From the NCBI GenBank assembly GCA_963726295.1, contig CAVSBW010000001.1, positions 744,001 to 808,000 of the forward strand: a stretch of DNA of 64,000 nucleotides. Direction: 5' to 3'. The notes beneath the pieces are model-generated. The model saw only the letters and a program-made list of their open reading frames with translations. It did no database searches and was not told where the DNA came from. Numbering within the stretch: position 1 is the stretch's first letter; each line of letters opens with the position of its first letter. This DNA is from DASSQJ01 sp963726295. GTDB taxonomy: Bacteria; Actinomycetota; Actinomycetes; Actinomycetales; Dermatophilaceae. Positions 25,436 through 34,588 of this stretch are shown piece by piece. Both the position numbers and the translations under genes were made by a program.

Positions 25436-26823
25436 CCGGGGTCCACACCACGCTCGTGACGGCGGCCCGCGTCGTCACCAACGACGGGCACGACGTCGAG
25501 GCGGTGCTCGTCGGCGGCGACCGCGTTCTGGCCACCGGCACGACGGCGGAACTGCTCGAGATGGCGCCGCGCGCCGAGCACCGCGACTACCCCGGAGCCA
25601 CCGTGGTTCCCGGGCTGAACGACGCCCACCAGCACCTGACGATGACGGCCGCGCAGTCGACGGGCCTGGACCTGTCGGCCGACGTCGTGCCCGACGAGGC
25701 GGCGCTGGCGGAGGCCCTGACGTGGGCCGCGGCCTCCACGCCGGAGGACGGATGGGTGGTCGGCTCGCGGTACGACCACACGAGGACCGGTGGCGGACAC
25801 CGCATCACGCGCGCCGAGCTGGACCGTCTCGTGCCCGACCGGCCGGCGCTCGTCGTCAACATCGGCGCCCACTGGGGTGTGGCCAACTCGGCGGCGCTCG
25901 CGGTGGGTGGGCTGCACGACGGTTCGCCGGATCCGCCCGGAGGCGAGCTGGGGCGCGACGACGACGGTCGCCTCGACGGCTACCTCGCCGAGCAGGCGCT
26001 CTTCGACTACGCCTACCCGTCGCTGGCCCGCGGCGCCGCGTTGGCCCCGGTGACCGCGCCGGACGCCCTGGCCGACGCCATCGTGTCCGTGTCGCGCGAC
26101 TTCCTCGCCGCCGGGCTGACGTCGGTGGGCGACGCGATGGTCGGGCCGCAGGACCTCGCGGCGCTCCAGGAGCCCGCACCCGCGGCCTCGCCCTGCGGGT
26201 CAACGCCCTGCTCACCCACCCCAACCTGCCGCGCCTGGCCGAGCCCGGCATCCGTGAGGGCTTCGGCGACCACTGGCTGCGGGTCGGCGGCATCAAGGCC
26301 TTCGCCGACGGCGCCGTCGCCGGGCGGTCGTGCGCGGTGGCCGAGCCCTTCGAGGGCACCGACGACTGCGGCATCCTCACCACCGACCCCGACCAGATGC
26401 ATGAGCTCGTCGACGCGGCCGAGGCGGCCGGCATCCGGATGGCGGTGCACGCCAACGGGGAGCGGGCCATCGAGCTGGTGCTCTACGCCTTCGAGGCGGC
26501 AGCGGCCCGTCGTCCCAGCGGCCGGCGTCCGCTGCGCCACCGCATCGAGCACTGCTCGCTCGTCACGCCGGGCATCGTCGAGCGGATGGCCGCGCTCGAC
26601 GTCATCGCCGTCCCCTTCGGCAGCTACGCCTGGTTCCACGGCGACACCCTGCTCGGCTGGTACGGCGAGGAGCGACTGGAGCGGATGTTCGCACACCGAA
26701 CCCTGCTCGACGCCGGCCTCACCGTGGGGGAGCTCCCCGCTGGGAGGCGGGCTGAGCGGGCTGCCTCGCCACCGGCGGTGGTCCCCGTACGGGTCATGGC
26801 CGGGAGGGCACCCCTCCGGTTGA
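25432..26823 (+). pseudogene. Decayed amidohydrolase (YtcJ-like)
   Basis: A metal-dependent amidohydrolase of the YtcJ group, overlapping the previous gene's stop (TTGA). Frame 1 carries TTLVTAARVVTNDGHDVEAVLV and the metal motif LNDAHQHL up to DLAALQE near 26175. The rest (ARTRGLALRVNALLTHPNLPRL, VHANGERAIELVLYAFEAA, RHRIEHCSLVTPGIVERM) is in another frame. The junction is explained by loss of one G from a GAGGCCCGC-like stretch. The protein also ends early after LLDAGLTVG, where relatives continue for well over 100 residues. Two lesions make a working enzyme unlikely. Confidence 0.8.
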
Positions 26824-26831
26824 ATGGCCCG

Positions 26832-29348
26832 ATGCGGTTCCGGTTACCCGGGCACGAGCTCGACGAGGCGACGCGCACGCTGCGCGACCGCTCCGGGGTC
26901 GTGCACCTCGAGCCGCAGGTCTTCGACGTCCTCGTCCACCTCGTGCGCAACCGCGACCGCGCCGTGGCCAAGACCGAGCTGCTCGACGAGATCTGGGGCA
27001 ACGAGTTCGTCTCCGAGTCGGCGCTCACCTCGCGCATCAAGTCGGCTCGGGCGGCGCTCGGGGACACCGGCCGTGACCAGGCGCACATCCGCACGGTGCA
27101 CGGGTTCGGCTACCAGTTCGTCGCGGACGTCACCGAGGAGGCCGGGGGGGTCGACGAGTCCCGTGACCGGCCGGCCACCCCCCGCGCGACCGACCGCTCC
27201 ACGGCCGCGCTGCGCGGGTTCCCGGTGTTCCACAGTCCTTTCCGAGGCCGCACCGAGGAGCGTGCGCGCATCGGTGAGCTGCTGACGCAGCACCGGCTCG
27301 TCACGGCGGTCGGTCCCGGGGGCATCGGGAAGACCCGGCTCGTCGTGGAGACGCTCAGCGCCCCGGACGCCACCCTGTCCGGGCTCGCCCTCACCCCGGC
27401 GTTCGTCGACTTCGCCGCAACCCGCGACCCGGCCGCCGTCGTCGACACGATCGCCCTGACCCTCGGCATCGAGCTGGGCCAGCGGGTCGACCCGAGGGCG
27501 GCGGTGGGGGAGTACCTCGCGGCCATCCCCCACCTCCTCGTCCTCGACAACTGCGAGCACGTCCTCCCGGCCGCGGCGGCCGCGGCCGCCGACGTCCTCG
27601 CCGCGGCGCCGCGGACCCGGGTGGTCACGACCAGCCGGATGCCGCTCGGGGTCGACGGCGAGTTCCTGCTGCGGATCGGACCGCTGCCGGTGGTGCCGGT
27701 GGACGAGGAAGCGACGGCGACGTCGCTGTGGGCCAACCCGGCCGCGGCGATCTTCCTCGACCGGGCCGCCCTGGTCGACGACGACGTCCTGGGCCGGCCG
27801 GAGGACGCGGCGCTCGTCGCCGACGTGTGCCGGGCCCTCGAGGGCGTGCCGCTCGCGCTCGAGCTGGCCGCGGGTCGGGTGGGAGCCTTCGGCCTCCAGG
27901 ACCTCGTGGGGCTGCTCGACCGCCGCCTCGACGTGCTCGGCGACCGCTCGGCCGTCCGTGACGAGCGCCACCGGACCCTGCGCGCCACCGTCGCCTGGTC
28001 CTACGAGCTGCTCGACGAGCCGGCGCAGCGGCTGCTGCGCTTCCTCTCGGTGTTCCCGGGAGGGGTCACGATCGACTGCATCGAGGGGATCGCCGACCGG
28101 CTGGGGCTCGGGGTGCGTGGCTTCGACACCGTCGGGCTGCTCGTGGACGCCTCGCTCGTCACCCGGGAGCGGGCCGGGTCGGGAACCCGGTACTCCCAGC
28201 TCGAGACGCTGCGCACCTTCGGCCTCGAGGAGCTGGAGCGGCTGGGGGAGCGGGCCGAGGCCGACGAGCTGCTCGTCTCCTCCGTGCTGACGATCTCGCG
28301 GCAGGTCGCCCAGGAGCTGGAGACGCCGCGCGAGGCGCGCTGGGCCGCGCTCGTCCGCGAGGAGTTCGCGAACATCCGCGCCGCGCGCCGGCTGCTCTCG
28401 GACGCCGGACGTCTCGACGAGGTCCTCGACGTCCTGCGGAACCTCAGCCGGTGGGCGCGCATGCGCGACGCCAACGAGTACTGGGCGTGGACCGACGACG
28501 TCCTGGCCAGGCTCCCCCCGGGCGATCCCCGGCGACCCGCGGCGCTCGCCGTGCACGCCCAGGCGTGCTGGCGACGGGGCGACATCGCGGGGGCGCTCGC
28601 GGACGCCGCCGAGGCTCTGGCCGACCCCGGCGAGCCCTGGGTCGAGTGTCACGCCCTCGAGGAGCAGGCCGCCGCCCGGATGTTCACCGGCGAGAACTCC
28701 GAGGCCGTCGCGGCGTGGGACCGTGCGGCCCGGATCCGCCCCGCGTTCTTCCCGCTCGGGTCGGCGGTGCTGGCGACCACCTACGCCGGCGACCTCGACG
28801 AGGCCCGGCGCCGGGTGGACGACGCCCGGCGGCGGGCCCCGGAGTCGGCCAGTGGCGAGGCCTGGTTCTGCTACGCGGAGGGAGAGGTCGAGAACGCCGC
28901 CGGACGGCCCGACCCAGCCCTGCTCGAGCGGGCCGTCGCGGCGGCCGACTCGGTCGACGCCTCGTTCATCCGGGGCGTCGCCATGGTGACCCTCGCCTCG
29001 ATCCACGCCGCGCGCGGAGACCGGCGGTCGGCGGCCGCGCGCTATAAAGAGCTCGTGCGGCACTGGCTGCGGTCCGGTAGCTGGACGCAGCAGTGGACGA
29101 CGCTGCGCAACGTCGCGGCGCTCATCGAGGAGGAGCACCCCGCCACCGCGCTCGAGATCCTCGAGGGTGCCGACGCCGACCCGCTCAGCTCCTCGGTGCT
29201 CGTGGGACCCGCGGCCGAGGAGGCCGCCGCGCTGCTCGAGCGGCTCCGGGCGCGGGTACCGGACGCAGGGACCCGTACGCCGCCCTCGCGCGTCCAGGTC
29301 GCCGAGGACGCGCGGCGGGCCCTGCTCGACGTCACGGGGTCCGACTGA
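26832..29348 (+). CDS. Winged-helix / NTPase / TPR transcriptional regulator
   Basis: A large regulator of about 838 residues. An OmpR-type winged helix comes first (VVHLEPQVFDVLVHLVRNRDRAVAKTELL to VHGFGYQFVADV, about 25-95). It is followed by an NB-ARC/STAND-type ATPase with P-loop GPGGIGKTRL (about 161-170), Walker B HLLVLDNCEHVLP (about 234), TSRMPLGVDGE and the switch-off helices LRATVAWSYELLDE, and finally a helical repeat (TPR-like) region from about 480 to 800. Such proteins bind DNA when ATP and a ligand change their state. It lies just before the FAD/PIG-L/AzlCD cluster and may control it; that link is positional only. Confidence 0.88.
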   Translation: MRFRLPGHELDEATRTLRDRSGVVHLEPQVFDVLVHLVRNRDRAVAKTELLDEIWGNEFVSESALTSRIKSARAALGDTGRDQAHIRTVHGFGYQFVADVTEEAGGVDESRDRPATPRATDRSTAALRGFPVFHSPFRGRTEERARIGELLTQHRLVTAVGPGGIGKTRLVVETLSAPDATLSGLALTPAFVDFAATRDPAAVVDTIALTLGIELGQRVDPRAAVGEYLAAIPHLLVLDNCEHVLPAAAAAAADVLAAAPRTRVVTTSRMPLGVDGEFLLRIGPLPVVPVDEEATATSLWANPAAAIFLDRAALVDDDVLGRPEDAALVADVCRALEGVPLALELAAGRVGAFGLQDLVGLLDRRLDVLGDRSAVRDERHRTLRATVAWSYELLDEPAQRLLRFLSVFPGGVTIDCIEGIADRLGLGVRGFDTVGLLVDASLVTRERAGSGTRYSQLETLRTFGLEELERLGERAEADELLVSSVLTISRQVAQELETPREARWAALVREEFANIRAARRLLSDAGRLDEVLDVLRNLSRWARMRDANEYWAWTDDVLARLPPGDPRRPAALAVHAQACWRRGDIAGALADAAEALADPGEPWVECHALEEQAAARMFTGENSEAVAAWDRAARIRPAFFPLGSAVLATTYAGDLDEARRRVDDARRRAPESASGEAWFCYAEGEVENAAGRPDPALLERAVAAADSVDASFIRGVAMVTLASIHAARGDRRSAAARYKELVRHWLRSGSWTQQWTTLRNVAALIEEEHPATALEILEGADADPLSSSVLVGPAAEEAAALLERLRARVPDAGTRTPPSRVQVAEDARRALLDVTGSD

Positions 29349-29350
29349 CC

Positions 29351-30568
29351 TCAGGCGGGAGCCGCAGCCGGCTGCTGCAGCAGCTCGACCTCGCGCCGCA
29401 GCGCGATCCCGACCTCCCGGAACGCGAGCATCGCGCCGCGTCCGTCGAGGTCGAGGCGGGCGAGCCGCGCGATCGGCGGCATGAGGAGGGCGGCCATCTC
29501 GTCGCGCCGGCCCTGGTAGCGGCCCAGCTCGTCGTCGGGGTCGGCACCGCCCCGCAGCACACGGGCCAGCGCGTCGGCGAGGAGCTCGGCGTCGATGAGG
29601 GCGTCGGTGATGCCGTGGGCGCTCACCGGGTCCTTGAAGTAGCCGGCGTCGCCGACCAGTGCCCAGCCCGCGCCGTGGGCCGCGCGCAGGTATCCCGGGG
29701 CGCCGGGGAAGGAGCGGTACCCGCCGTCGCAGGTGGCGCCCCGCAGCAGGGCGGCCGCGGTCGGGTGGGTGGCGAGGAGCCGGTGGTAGCCGTCGCGGAC
29801 GTTGCCGCGCAGGGTGCTCGCGTGCACCTCGGGGGTCACCGCGACCCAGACGTTGGCCCGGCCGTCGTTGGTCGGAACCATCCCGACGGCACAGCCGGGG
29901 ACGTCGTAGAGGTTGACGATCGCGTCGTCGGGCAGGCCGGACCAGAACGCGTACCCGACCGCGGCGGTCACGGACTCGGCGTGCAGCACCGGCGCCCCGA
30001 CGGCGGCGGCGACACCCGAGCGGATGCCGTCCGCGCCCACCACCCAGCGAGCCCGGACCACCCGGTCGCCGCCACCCCGCCCGAGCCGGACGCCGGAGAC
30101 GCGCCCTCCCTCGGTGAGCAGGCCGGCGACCGGCACCCGGTAGCACACCTCGGCGCCGGCCTCGCGGGCGGCGTCGACGAGGAGCGGGTCGAGCACGGTT
30201 CGCCGCGGTGAGTAGAGGCCGTCGACGTCCCCCTGGGCGGTGACGTCGAGGGTGACGGGCTCGTCGCCGTAGTGGAAGCGGACGCTGCTCGCCCGGGGAG
30301 TGCCGGCGTCACGGAGGCGGTCGAGCAGGCCCCACCGGCTCAGCTGGAGGACCCCGCCGCGCACCAGGGAGTGGGTGGACAGGGTGTCCGAGCCCGCCGC
30401 GGCCCGGTCGACGCAGAGCACCCGCAGCCCGTGGCGGGCGAGCAGCATCGCGGTCGCGGCACCGGCGACGCGGGCACCCACGACGACGACGTCGTAGTCG
30501 TCCCGGGACGCCTGCGCAGCGGCGAGCGGATGGTGGGACGCGGGGAGGGGAGGGGCCGGGGTGCGCAT
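29351..30568 (-). CDS. FAD-dependent oxidoreductase (geranylgeranyl-reductase / PHBH-like fold)
   Basis: A 405-residue flavoprotein with an N-terminal dinucleotide-binding motif in the variant form VVVVGARVAGAATAMLLARHG (about 25-45), followed by VLCVDRA, a middle VVGADGIRSGVAAAVG and the C-terminal FAD motif WALVGDAGYFKDPVSAHGITDAL. It belongs to the group of aromatic hydroxylases and geranylgeranyl reductases; the substrate is unknown. It is divergent from the PIG-L operon across a symmetrical promoter region, so co-regulation is likely. Confidence 0.88.
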   Translation of the reverse strand: MRTPAPPLPASHHPLAAAQASRDDYDVVVVGARVAGAATAMLLARHGLRVLCVDRAAAGSDTLSTHSLVRGGVLQLSRWGLLDRLRDAGTPRASSVRFHYGDEPVTLDVTAQGDVDGLYSPRRTVLDPLLVDAAREAGAEVCYRVPVAGLLTEGGRVSGVRLGRGGGDRVVRARWVVGADGIRSGVAAAVGAPVLHAESVTAAVGYAFWSGLPDDAIVNLYDVPGCAVGMVPTNDGRANVWVAVTPEVHASTLRGNVRDGYHRLLATHPTAAALLRGATCDGGYRSFPGAPGYLRAAHGAGWALVGDAGYFKDPVSAHGITDALIDAELLADALARVLRGGADPDDELGRYQGRRDEMAALLMPPIARLARLDLDGRGAMLAFREVGIALRREVELLQQPAAAPA

Positions 30569-30598
30569 GGCTCCAAGGACACCGTCCAGCGTCCACCG

Positions 30599-30668
30599 GG
30601 TCTTGGAGGACGTGTGGAGATCGGGTGGGGACGGGTCTCCACCCGATCTCCCCGTCCTCTCCAAGACC
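30599..30668. promoter_or_regulatory. Mirror-image 30-bp inverted repeat between divergent operons
   Basis: Arms 30599-30628 and 30639-30668 are inverted copies. Their outer 10 bp (GGTCTTGGAG) and inner 13 bp (GGAGATCGGGTGG) are identical, with small differences between. Just outside each arm are further related bases (GTCCTTGG on one side, GTCCTTCC on the other). The region sits midway between the FAD enzyme start and the PIG-L start and probably holds two facing promoters with shared regulator sites. Confidence 0.65.
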
Positions 30669-30726
30669 GGGCCGGGCCCCGTCCATAGCGTCCTTCCCGT
30701 CAGCACCCCAGAGCGAGGACACGACC

Positions 30727-31482
30727 ATGGACCGCACCGCACTCCGGACACCGCCCCGGCGGCTGCTCGGCGTCTGGGCCCACCCGGACGACGAGGCGTA
30801 CCTCTCCGCCGCCCTCATGGCCCGCGTCACCGACGCCGGCGGGTCCGTCACCGTGGTCACCGCGACCCGCGGAGAGCTCGGGACGCCGGACTCCGAGCGG
30901 TACGGAACCGACTCCTTCGGCGACCTGCGCGAGGCCGAGCTGCGCGCCAGCCTCGCCGAGCTGGGCGTCTCGGACCTGCGGCCCCTCGGCCTGCGCGACG
31001 GCGCGCTGCCCGACGCCGACACCGAGGCCCAGGTCGCCATCCTCGCCGACGTCATGACCGAGGTCGACCCGGAGATCGTCGTCACCTTCGGGCCCGACGG
31101 GTTCACCTGGCACCCCGACCACCTCGCGGTCTCGGCGTGGACCACCCGCGCCTGGGAGGCCACGGGCCGTCGCGGCGAGCTGCTCTACGGGACCATGACC
31201 GACGAGTTCGCCCGGCGCCACGCGGGCCTGCACGACCGGATCGGCCTCTTCGCCGACTGGGGGCCCGGGCACCCGGCGACGACCCCGCGCGCGGCCCTCG
31301 ACCTCGAGTGCGTCATGACCCCCGCCGAGCTCGCCCGCAAGCGCCGGGCCCTCGGCCGGCACGCCAGCCAGACCGACATGATCGCCGGGCTGTTCGGCGA
31401 GGAGACCTACCTCGCGTGGGTCGACCAGGAGGCGTTCCGGCGCCCCACCGACGCCGAGCTGTCCGTCGGAGCCGTGCGATGA
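30727..31482 (+). CDS. PIG-L family deacetylase
   Basis: A 251-residue zinc-dependent N-deacetylase of the PIG-L/MshB/Mca fold. Metal and catalytic motifs are AHPDDEAYLSAALMA (about 18-32), TRGELG, and WHPDHLAVSAWTTRA. Actinobacterial members act on GlcNAc-inositol (mycothiol synthesis), mycothiol conjugates or small metabolites; this copy cannot be assigned. It starts the operon with azlC, which overlaps its stop (ATGA). Confidence 0.88.
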   Translation: MDRTALRTPPRRLLGVWAHPDDEAYLSAALMARVTDAGGSVTVVTATRGELGTPDSERYGTDSFGDLREAELRASLAELGVSDLRPLGLRDGALPDADTEAQVAILADVMTEVDPEIVVTFGPDGFTWHPDHLAVSAWTTRAWEATGRRGELLYGTMTDEFARRHAGLHDRIGLFADWGPGHPATTPRAALDLECVMTPAELARKRRALGRHASQTDMIAGLFGEETYLAWVDQEAFRRPTDAELSVGAVR

Positions 31483-32234
31483 GCGCCACGTCCGCGCCCG
31501 TGCCCGCGGTCGCGCGCCCCACGCCTGAGGCGCGGACCACCAGCGGCCGCCGGCTCGCCCTCGAGGGCGCCCGCGACATGACCCCGATGGTGCTCGGCAT
31601 CGTCCCCTTCGCCCTCGCCGTCGGTGCCGCGATCAGCACCTCGTCGCTGACCACGGCCCAGGGCCTGGCCAGCGGGCCGGTCATCCTCGCCGGGTCGGCC
31701 CAGCTCGCGACCATCCAGATGCTCGATGCCGGCACGTCCGCGGTCGTCGTCATCGTGTCCGCGCTCGTCATCAACGCACGGATCCTGCTCTACAGCACCG
31801 CCCTCGCCCCGTGGTTCCGGGAGCAGCCGCTGCGGCTGCGCGTCGTCCTCGCCCTCCCGGTCATCGACCAGATGCACTTCCTGTGCACGCCGCGCTTCGC
31901 CAAGGGCGACCTCGACGCCTCGGGGCGCGTCGCCTACTACGCCGGGGCGGGCGGCTGGCTCGTGTCGGCCTGGCTCGGCACCCAGCTCACAGCCGTCGTC
32001 GTCGGGGCGCGGCTCCCCGAGTCCGCCGGGCTCGAGCTCGCGGCACCGCTCGCGATGGCTGGGCTGCTCGCGAAGTCGACCGTCAGCCGCCCGACGGTCG
32101 TGGCCGCGCTCGTCGCCGGTGTCCTCGCGGTCGTCGCCGCCGGGCTGCCGATGCACACTTCGCTGCTCGTGGCGACGCTCGTCGGCATCGTTGCCGGACG
32201 CGTCACCCCCGTCCGGAAGGAGGCGGACCGGTGA
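31479..32234 (+). CDS. azlC: AzlC family inner-membrane exporter subunit
   Basis: A 251-residue polytopic protein with the AzlC pattern: ALEGARDMTPMVLGIVPFALAVG at the start and GPVILAGSAQLATIQMLDAG, then INARILLYSTALAPWF and DQMHFLCT. AzlCD exports branched-chain amino acids or azaleucine in Bacillus. The start overlaps the PIG-L stop and the end overlaps azlD, so all three are coupled. Confidence 0.92.
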   Translation: MSATSAPVPAVARPTPEARTTSGRRLALEGARDMTPMVLGIVPFALAVGAAISTSSLTTAQGLASGPVILAGSAQLATIQMLDAGTSAVVVIVSALVINARILLYSTALAPWFREQPLRLRVVLALPVIDQMHFLCTPRFAKGDLDASGRVAYYAGAGGWLVSAWLGTQLTAVVVGARLPESAGLELAAPLAMAGLLAKSTVSRPTVVAALVAGVLAVVAAGLPMHTSLLVATLVGIVAGRVTPVRKEADR

Positions 32235-32542
32235 ACGCCTGGGTCGCCATCGTCGCCGTCGGGCTCGGCACCTACCTCATGCGGGTCAGCATGTTCCTGG
32301 TCGTCGGCGAGCGCGAGCTCCCGGCCTGGGTGATGCGCTGCCTCGACCTCGTCGGGCCGGCCGCCGTCGCCGCCATCGTCGCCTCGATGGTCCTCGTGCA
32401 CGACGGCGACATCGGGGCCCCGCTCGCCCCCACCCTCGCCGTGCTCGTCGGGTTCCTCGTCGTACGGCGCACCGGCAACGTCCTCCACGCCTTCGCCGCG
32501 GGCCTTCCCACCTTCTGGCTGCTTGCCGCCGCCGGTCTCTAG
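32231..32542 (+). CDS. azlD: AzlD family small subunit of the exporter
   Basis: A 103-residue protein with about four membrane helices. Family signs are the opening WVAIVAVGLGTYLMRVSMFLV and PAAVAAIVASMVL. GTG 32231 overlaps the azlC stop (GTGA). Partner of AzlC. Confidence 0.92.
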   Translation: MNAWVAIVAVGLGTYLMRVSMFLVVGERELPAWVMRCLDLVGPAAVAAIVASMVLVHDGDIGAPLAPTLAVLVGFLVVRRTGNVLHAFAAGLPTFWLLAAAGL

Positions 32543-32649
32543 CCCGTGCCCACGAGGCGGCCCACCGCCTCCCCGAGAACCCCCACCGCGGCCCTCCGCG
32601 GAGGGCCGACCCACCGTCCCGACCGGGACACCCCACCACAGGAGAGAAC

Positions 32650-33219
32650 ATGACCATCACCGACAACACCCCCAAGGCCCCGGACAACGGCGTCGACGTC
32701 GAGCACCTGCTCGGTGCCAAGCAGCACATGACCGACATGCCGGAGCTGGCCCAGTTCCGGTTCCGGGCCGAGGCCCACTGGGCCGGCGGGGTGCACACCC
32801 GCACGACGCTCGAGAAGTTCCACGGCGCCGGTGGCGAGCAGTCCCACCACCAGGAGTTCGTCCTCGACACCGACCACCCCGAGCTGTTCGCCGCGACGGA
32901 CCAGGGGCTCACCGGGCCGGAGACGATGCTCGTGGCGCTCGCCGGGTGCCTCACCGGCACCATGGCCTCGGTCGCCCAGAACCGCGGGATCCAGCTGCAC
33001 TCGGTCCGCGCAAGCGTCGAGGGCGACATCGACCTCTCGGGCATCCTCGGCATCGACCCCGAGGTCCGTAACGGCTACAGCGCCATCCGCGTGTCCTACG
33101 ACGTCGACGCCGAGGCCACGCCGGCCGAGGTCGAGGCGCTGGTGGCCCAGGCGCAGAAGCGGTCCTCGGTCTACGACAACCTCACCAACCCGACGTCCGT
33201 CCTCGTGTCGGTGCGCTGA
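32650..33219 (+). CDS. OsmC family peroxidase-like protein
   Basis: A 189-residue OsmC/Ohr-fold protein, thiol-dependent in reducing organic hydroperoxides in characterised members. The region GPETMLVALAGCLTGTMASVAQNRG holds the conserved peroxidatic-type Cys. A second conserved Cys is not evident, so it may be of the YhfA-like branch with uncertain catalysis. It follows azlD by about 107 bp with its own ggagag ribosome site. Confidence 0.88.
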   Translation: MTITDNTPKAPDNGVDVEHLLGAKQHMTDMPELAQFRFRAEAHWAGGVHTRTTLEKFHGAGGEQSHHQEFVLDTDHPELFAATDQGLTGPETMLVALAGCLTGTMASVAQNRGIQLHSVRASVEGDIDLSGILGIDPEVRNGYSAIRVSYDVDAEATPAEVEALVAQAQKRSSVYDNLTNPTSVLVSVR

Positions 33220-33225
33220 TCACCG

Positions 33226-34518
33226 ATGCCCACCACCCACCGGGCCCACCGGTCCACCGACGTGGTGGTGGTCGGGGGCGGCCAGGCAGGGCTCGCCATG
33301 AGCCACTGCCTGGCCGCCCGCGCGGTCGACCACGTCGTCCTCGAGCGCGGCGAGGTCGCGCACTCGTGGACCACACAGCGGTGGGACTCGCTGCGGCTCC
33401 TCAGCCCGAACTGGATGACCCGGCTGCCCGGGTTCGCCTACGACGGGCCCGACCCGGACGGCTTCATGACCGCCGCGGAGGTCGCGGGCCTCCTGCGCCG
33501 CTACCGGGGTGAGTCCGGGGCGCCGGTCGAGACCGGCGTCGAGGTGCGGCAGGTGCGGGCCGTCGACAGCGGGTTCGTGGTCGAGACGAGCTCCGGGTCA
33601 TGGTCGGCGCGGGTCGTCGTGCTCGCCTCGGGTGCGTGCAGCGATCCCTGGCGGCCCGAGGTGGCCGCGGCGCTGCCCCCGCACCTCGAGCAGCTCGACG
33701 CGATCGCCTACCGTCGGCCCGGACTGCTCGCCGACGGGCCGGTGCTCGTCGTGGGCGGGTCGGCGTCCGGGCTGCAGGTCGCCGACGAGCTGGCCCGCGC
33801 CGGCCGCGACGTGACCCTCTCGATCGGCGAGCACGTGCGCGTGCCGCGGACCTACCGCGGCATGGACATCCAGTGGTGGCTCGACGCCGTCGGGCTGCTC
33901 GACGAGCGGATCGAGGACGTCGACGACGTGCTGCGGGTGCGGCGGACGCCGTCGCTGCAGCTCCTCGGGTCTCCCGAGCGGCGCCCCCTCGACCTCAACG
34001 CGGTGACGTCGGCCGGGGTCGACGTGCGAGGGCGGCTGGTGGGCGTCATGGGGTCACGGGCACAGTTCTCCGGGTCGCTGACCAACCTCTACACCTCGGC
34101 CGACCTCAAGCAGGACCGGCTGCTCGACACCATCGACGAGTACGTGCTGGCGCGTGGACTCGATGGGGAGGTCGAACCCGCCGACCGTCCGGTACCGACG
34201 CACCTCCCGGCCGAGTCGTTCGGCCTCGACCTCGACCTGACCCGGTACCGCTCCGTCGTGTGGGCCACCGGCTACCGGCCGCGCTACCCATGGCTGGACC
34301 CGTCGTTCCTCGACCGTCGTGGGCGGCTCGCCCACGACGGGGGAGTGCTGCCCACGCCGGGCGGCTACGTCCTCGGCCTGCCGTTCATGCGGCGGCGCAA
34401 GTCGAGCTTCCTCGACGGCGTCGGCCCGGATGCCGAGGAGCTCACCGATCACCTGCTCGCCCACCTCGACGCGACGGCACCGGCGGCGCCCCTCACCCGC
34501 GCCTCTGTCCGCGGATGA
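33226..34518 (+). CDS. FAD/NADPH-dependent monooxygenase-like oxidoreductase
   Basis: A 430-residue flavoprotein with FAD-binding DVVVVGGGQAGLAMSHCLAA (about 11-30), the motif SLRLLSPNWMTRLPGF, an NADPH-binding VLVVGGSASGLQVADELA (about 173-190) and a late VWATGYRPRYPWLD. This is the FMO/CzcO-like pattern. It starts 6 bp after the osmC stop and closes the operon. Confidence 0.9.
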   Translation: MPTTHRAHRSTDVVVVGGGQAGLAMSHCLAARAVDHVVLERGEVAHSWTTQRWDSLRLLSPNWMTRLPGFAYDGPDPDGFMTAAEVAGLLRRYRGESGAPVETGVEVRQVRAVDSGFVVETSSGSWSARVVVLASGACSDPWRPEVAAALPPHLEQLDAIAYRRPGLLADGPVLVVGGSASGLQVADELARAGRDVTLSIGEHVRVPRTYRGMDIQWWLDAVGLLDERIEDVDDVLRVRRTPSLQLLGSPERRPLDLNAVTSAGVDVRGRLVGVMGSRAQFSGSLTNLYTSADLKQDRLLDTIDEYVLARGLDGEVEPADRPVPTHLPAESFGLDLDLTRYRSVVWATGYRPRYPWLDPSFLDRRGRLAHDGGVLPTPGGYVLGLPFMRRRKSSFLDGVGPDAEELTDHLLAHLDATAPAAPLTRASVRG

Positions 34519-34588
34519 GGGACGCCTGATCCTGGTGGCCCGGTCCGCCGCCCCGCCCCTCCATCGGGCAGCAGACCGGCCGGGCGGC

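Noticed and set aside
26844..30146. A 1100-codon minus-strand frame across the regulator and FAD enzyme genes
   Set aside because: It runs antisense to the winged-helix regulator and then out of frame through the FAD enzyme gene; both of those have clear motifs, the long frame has none.
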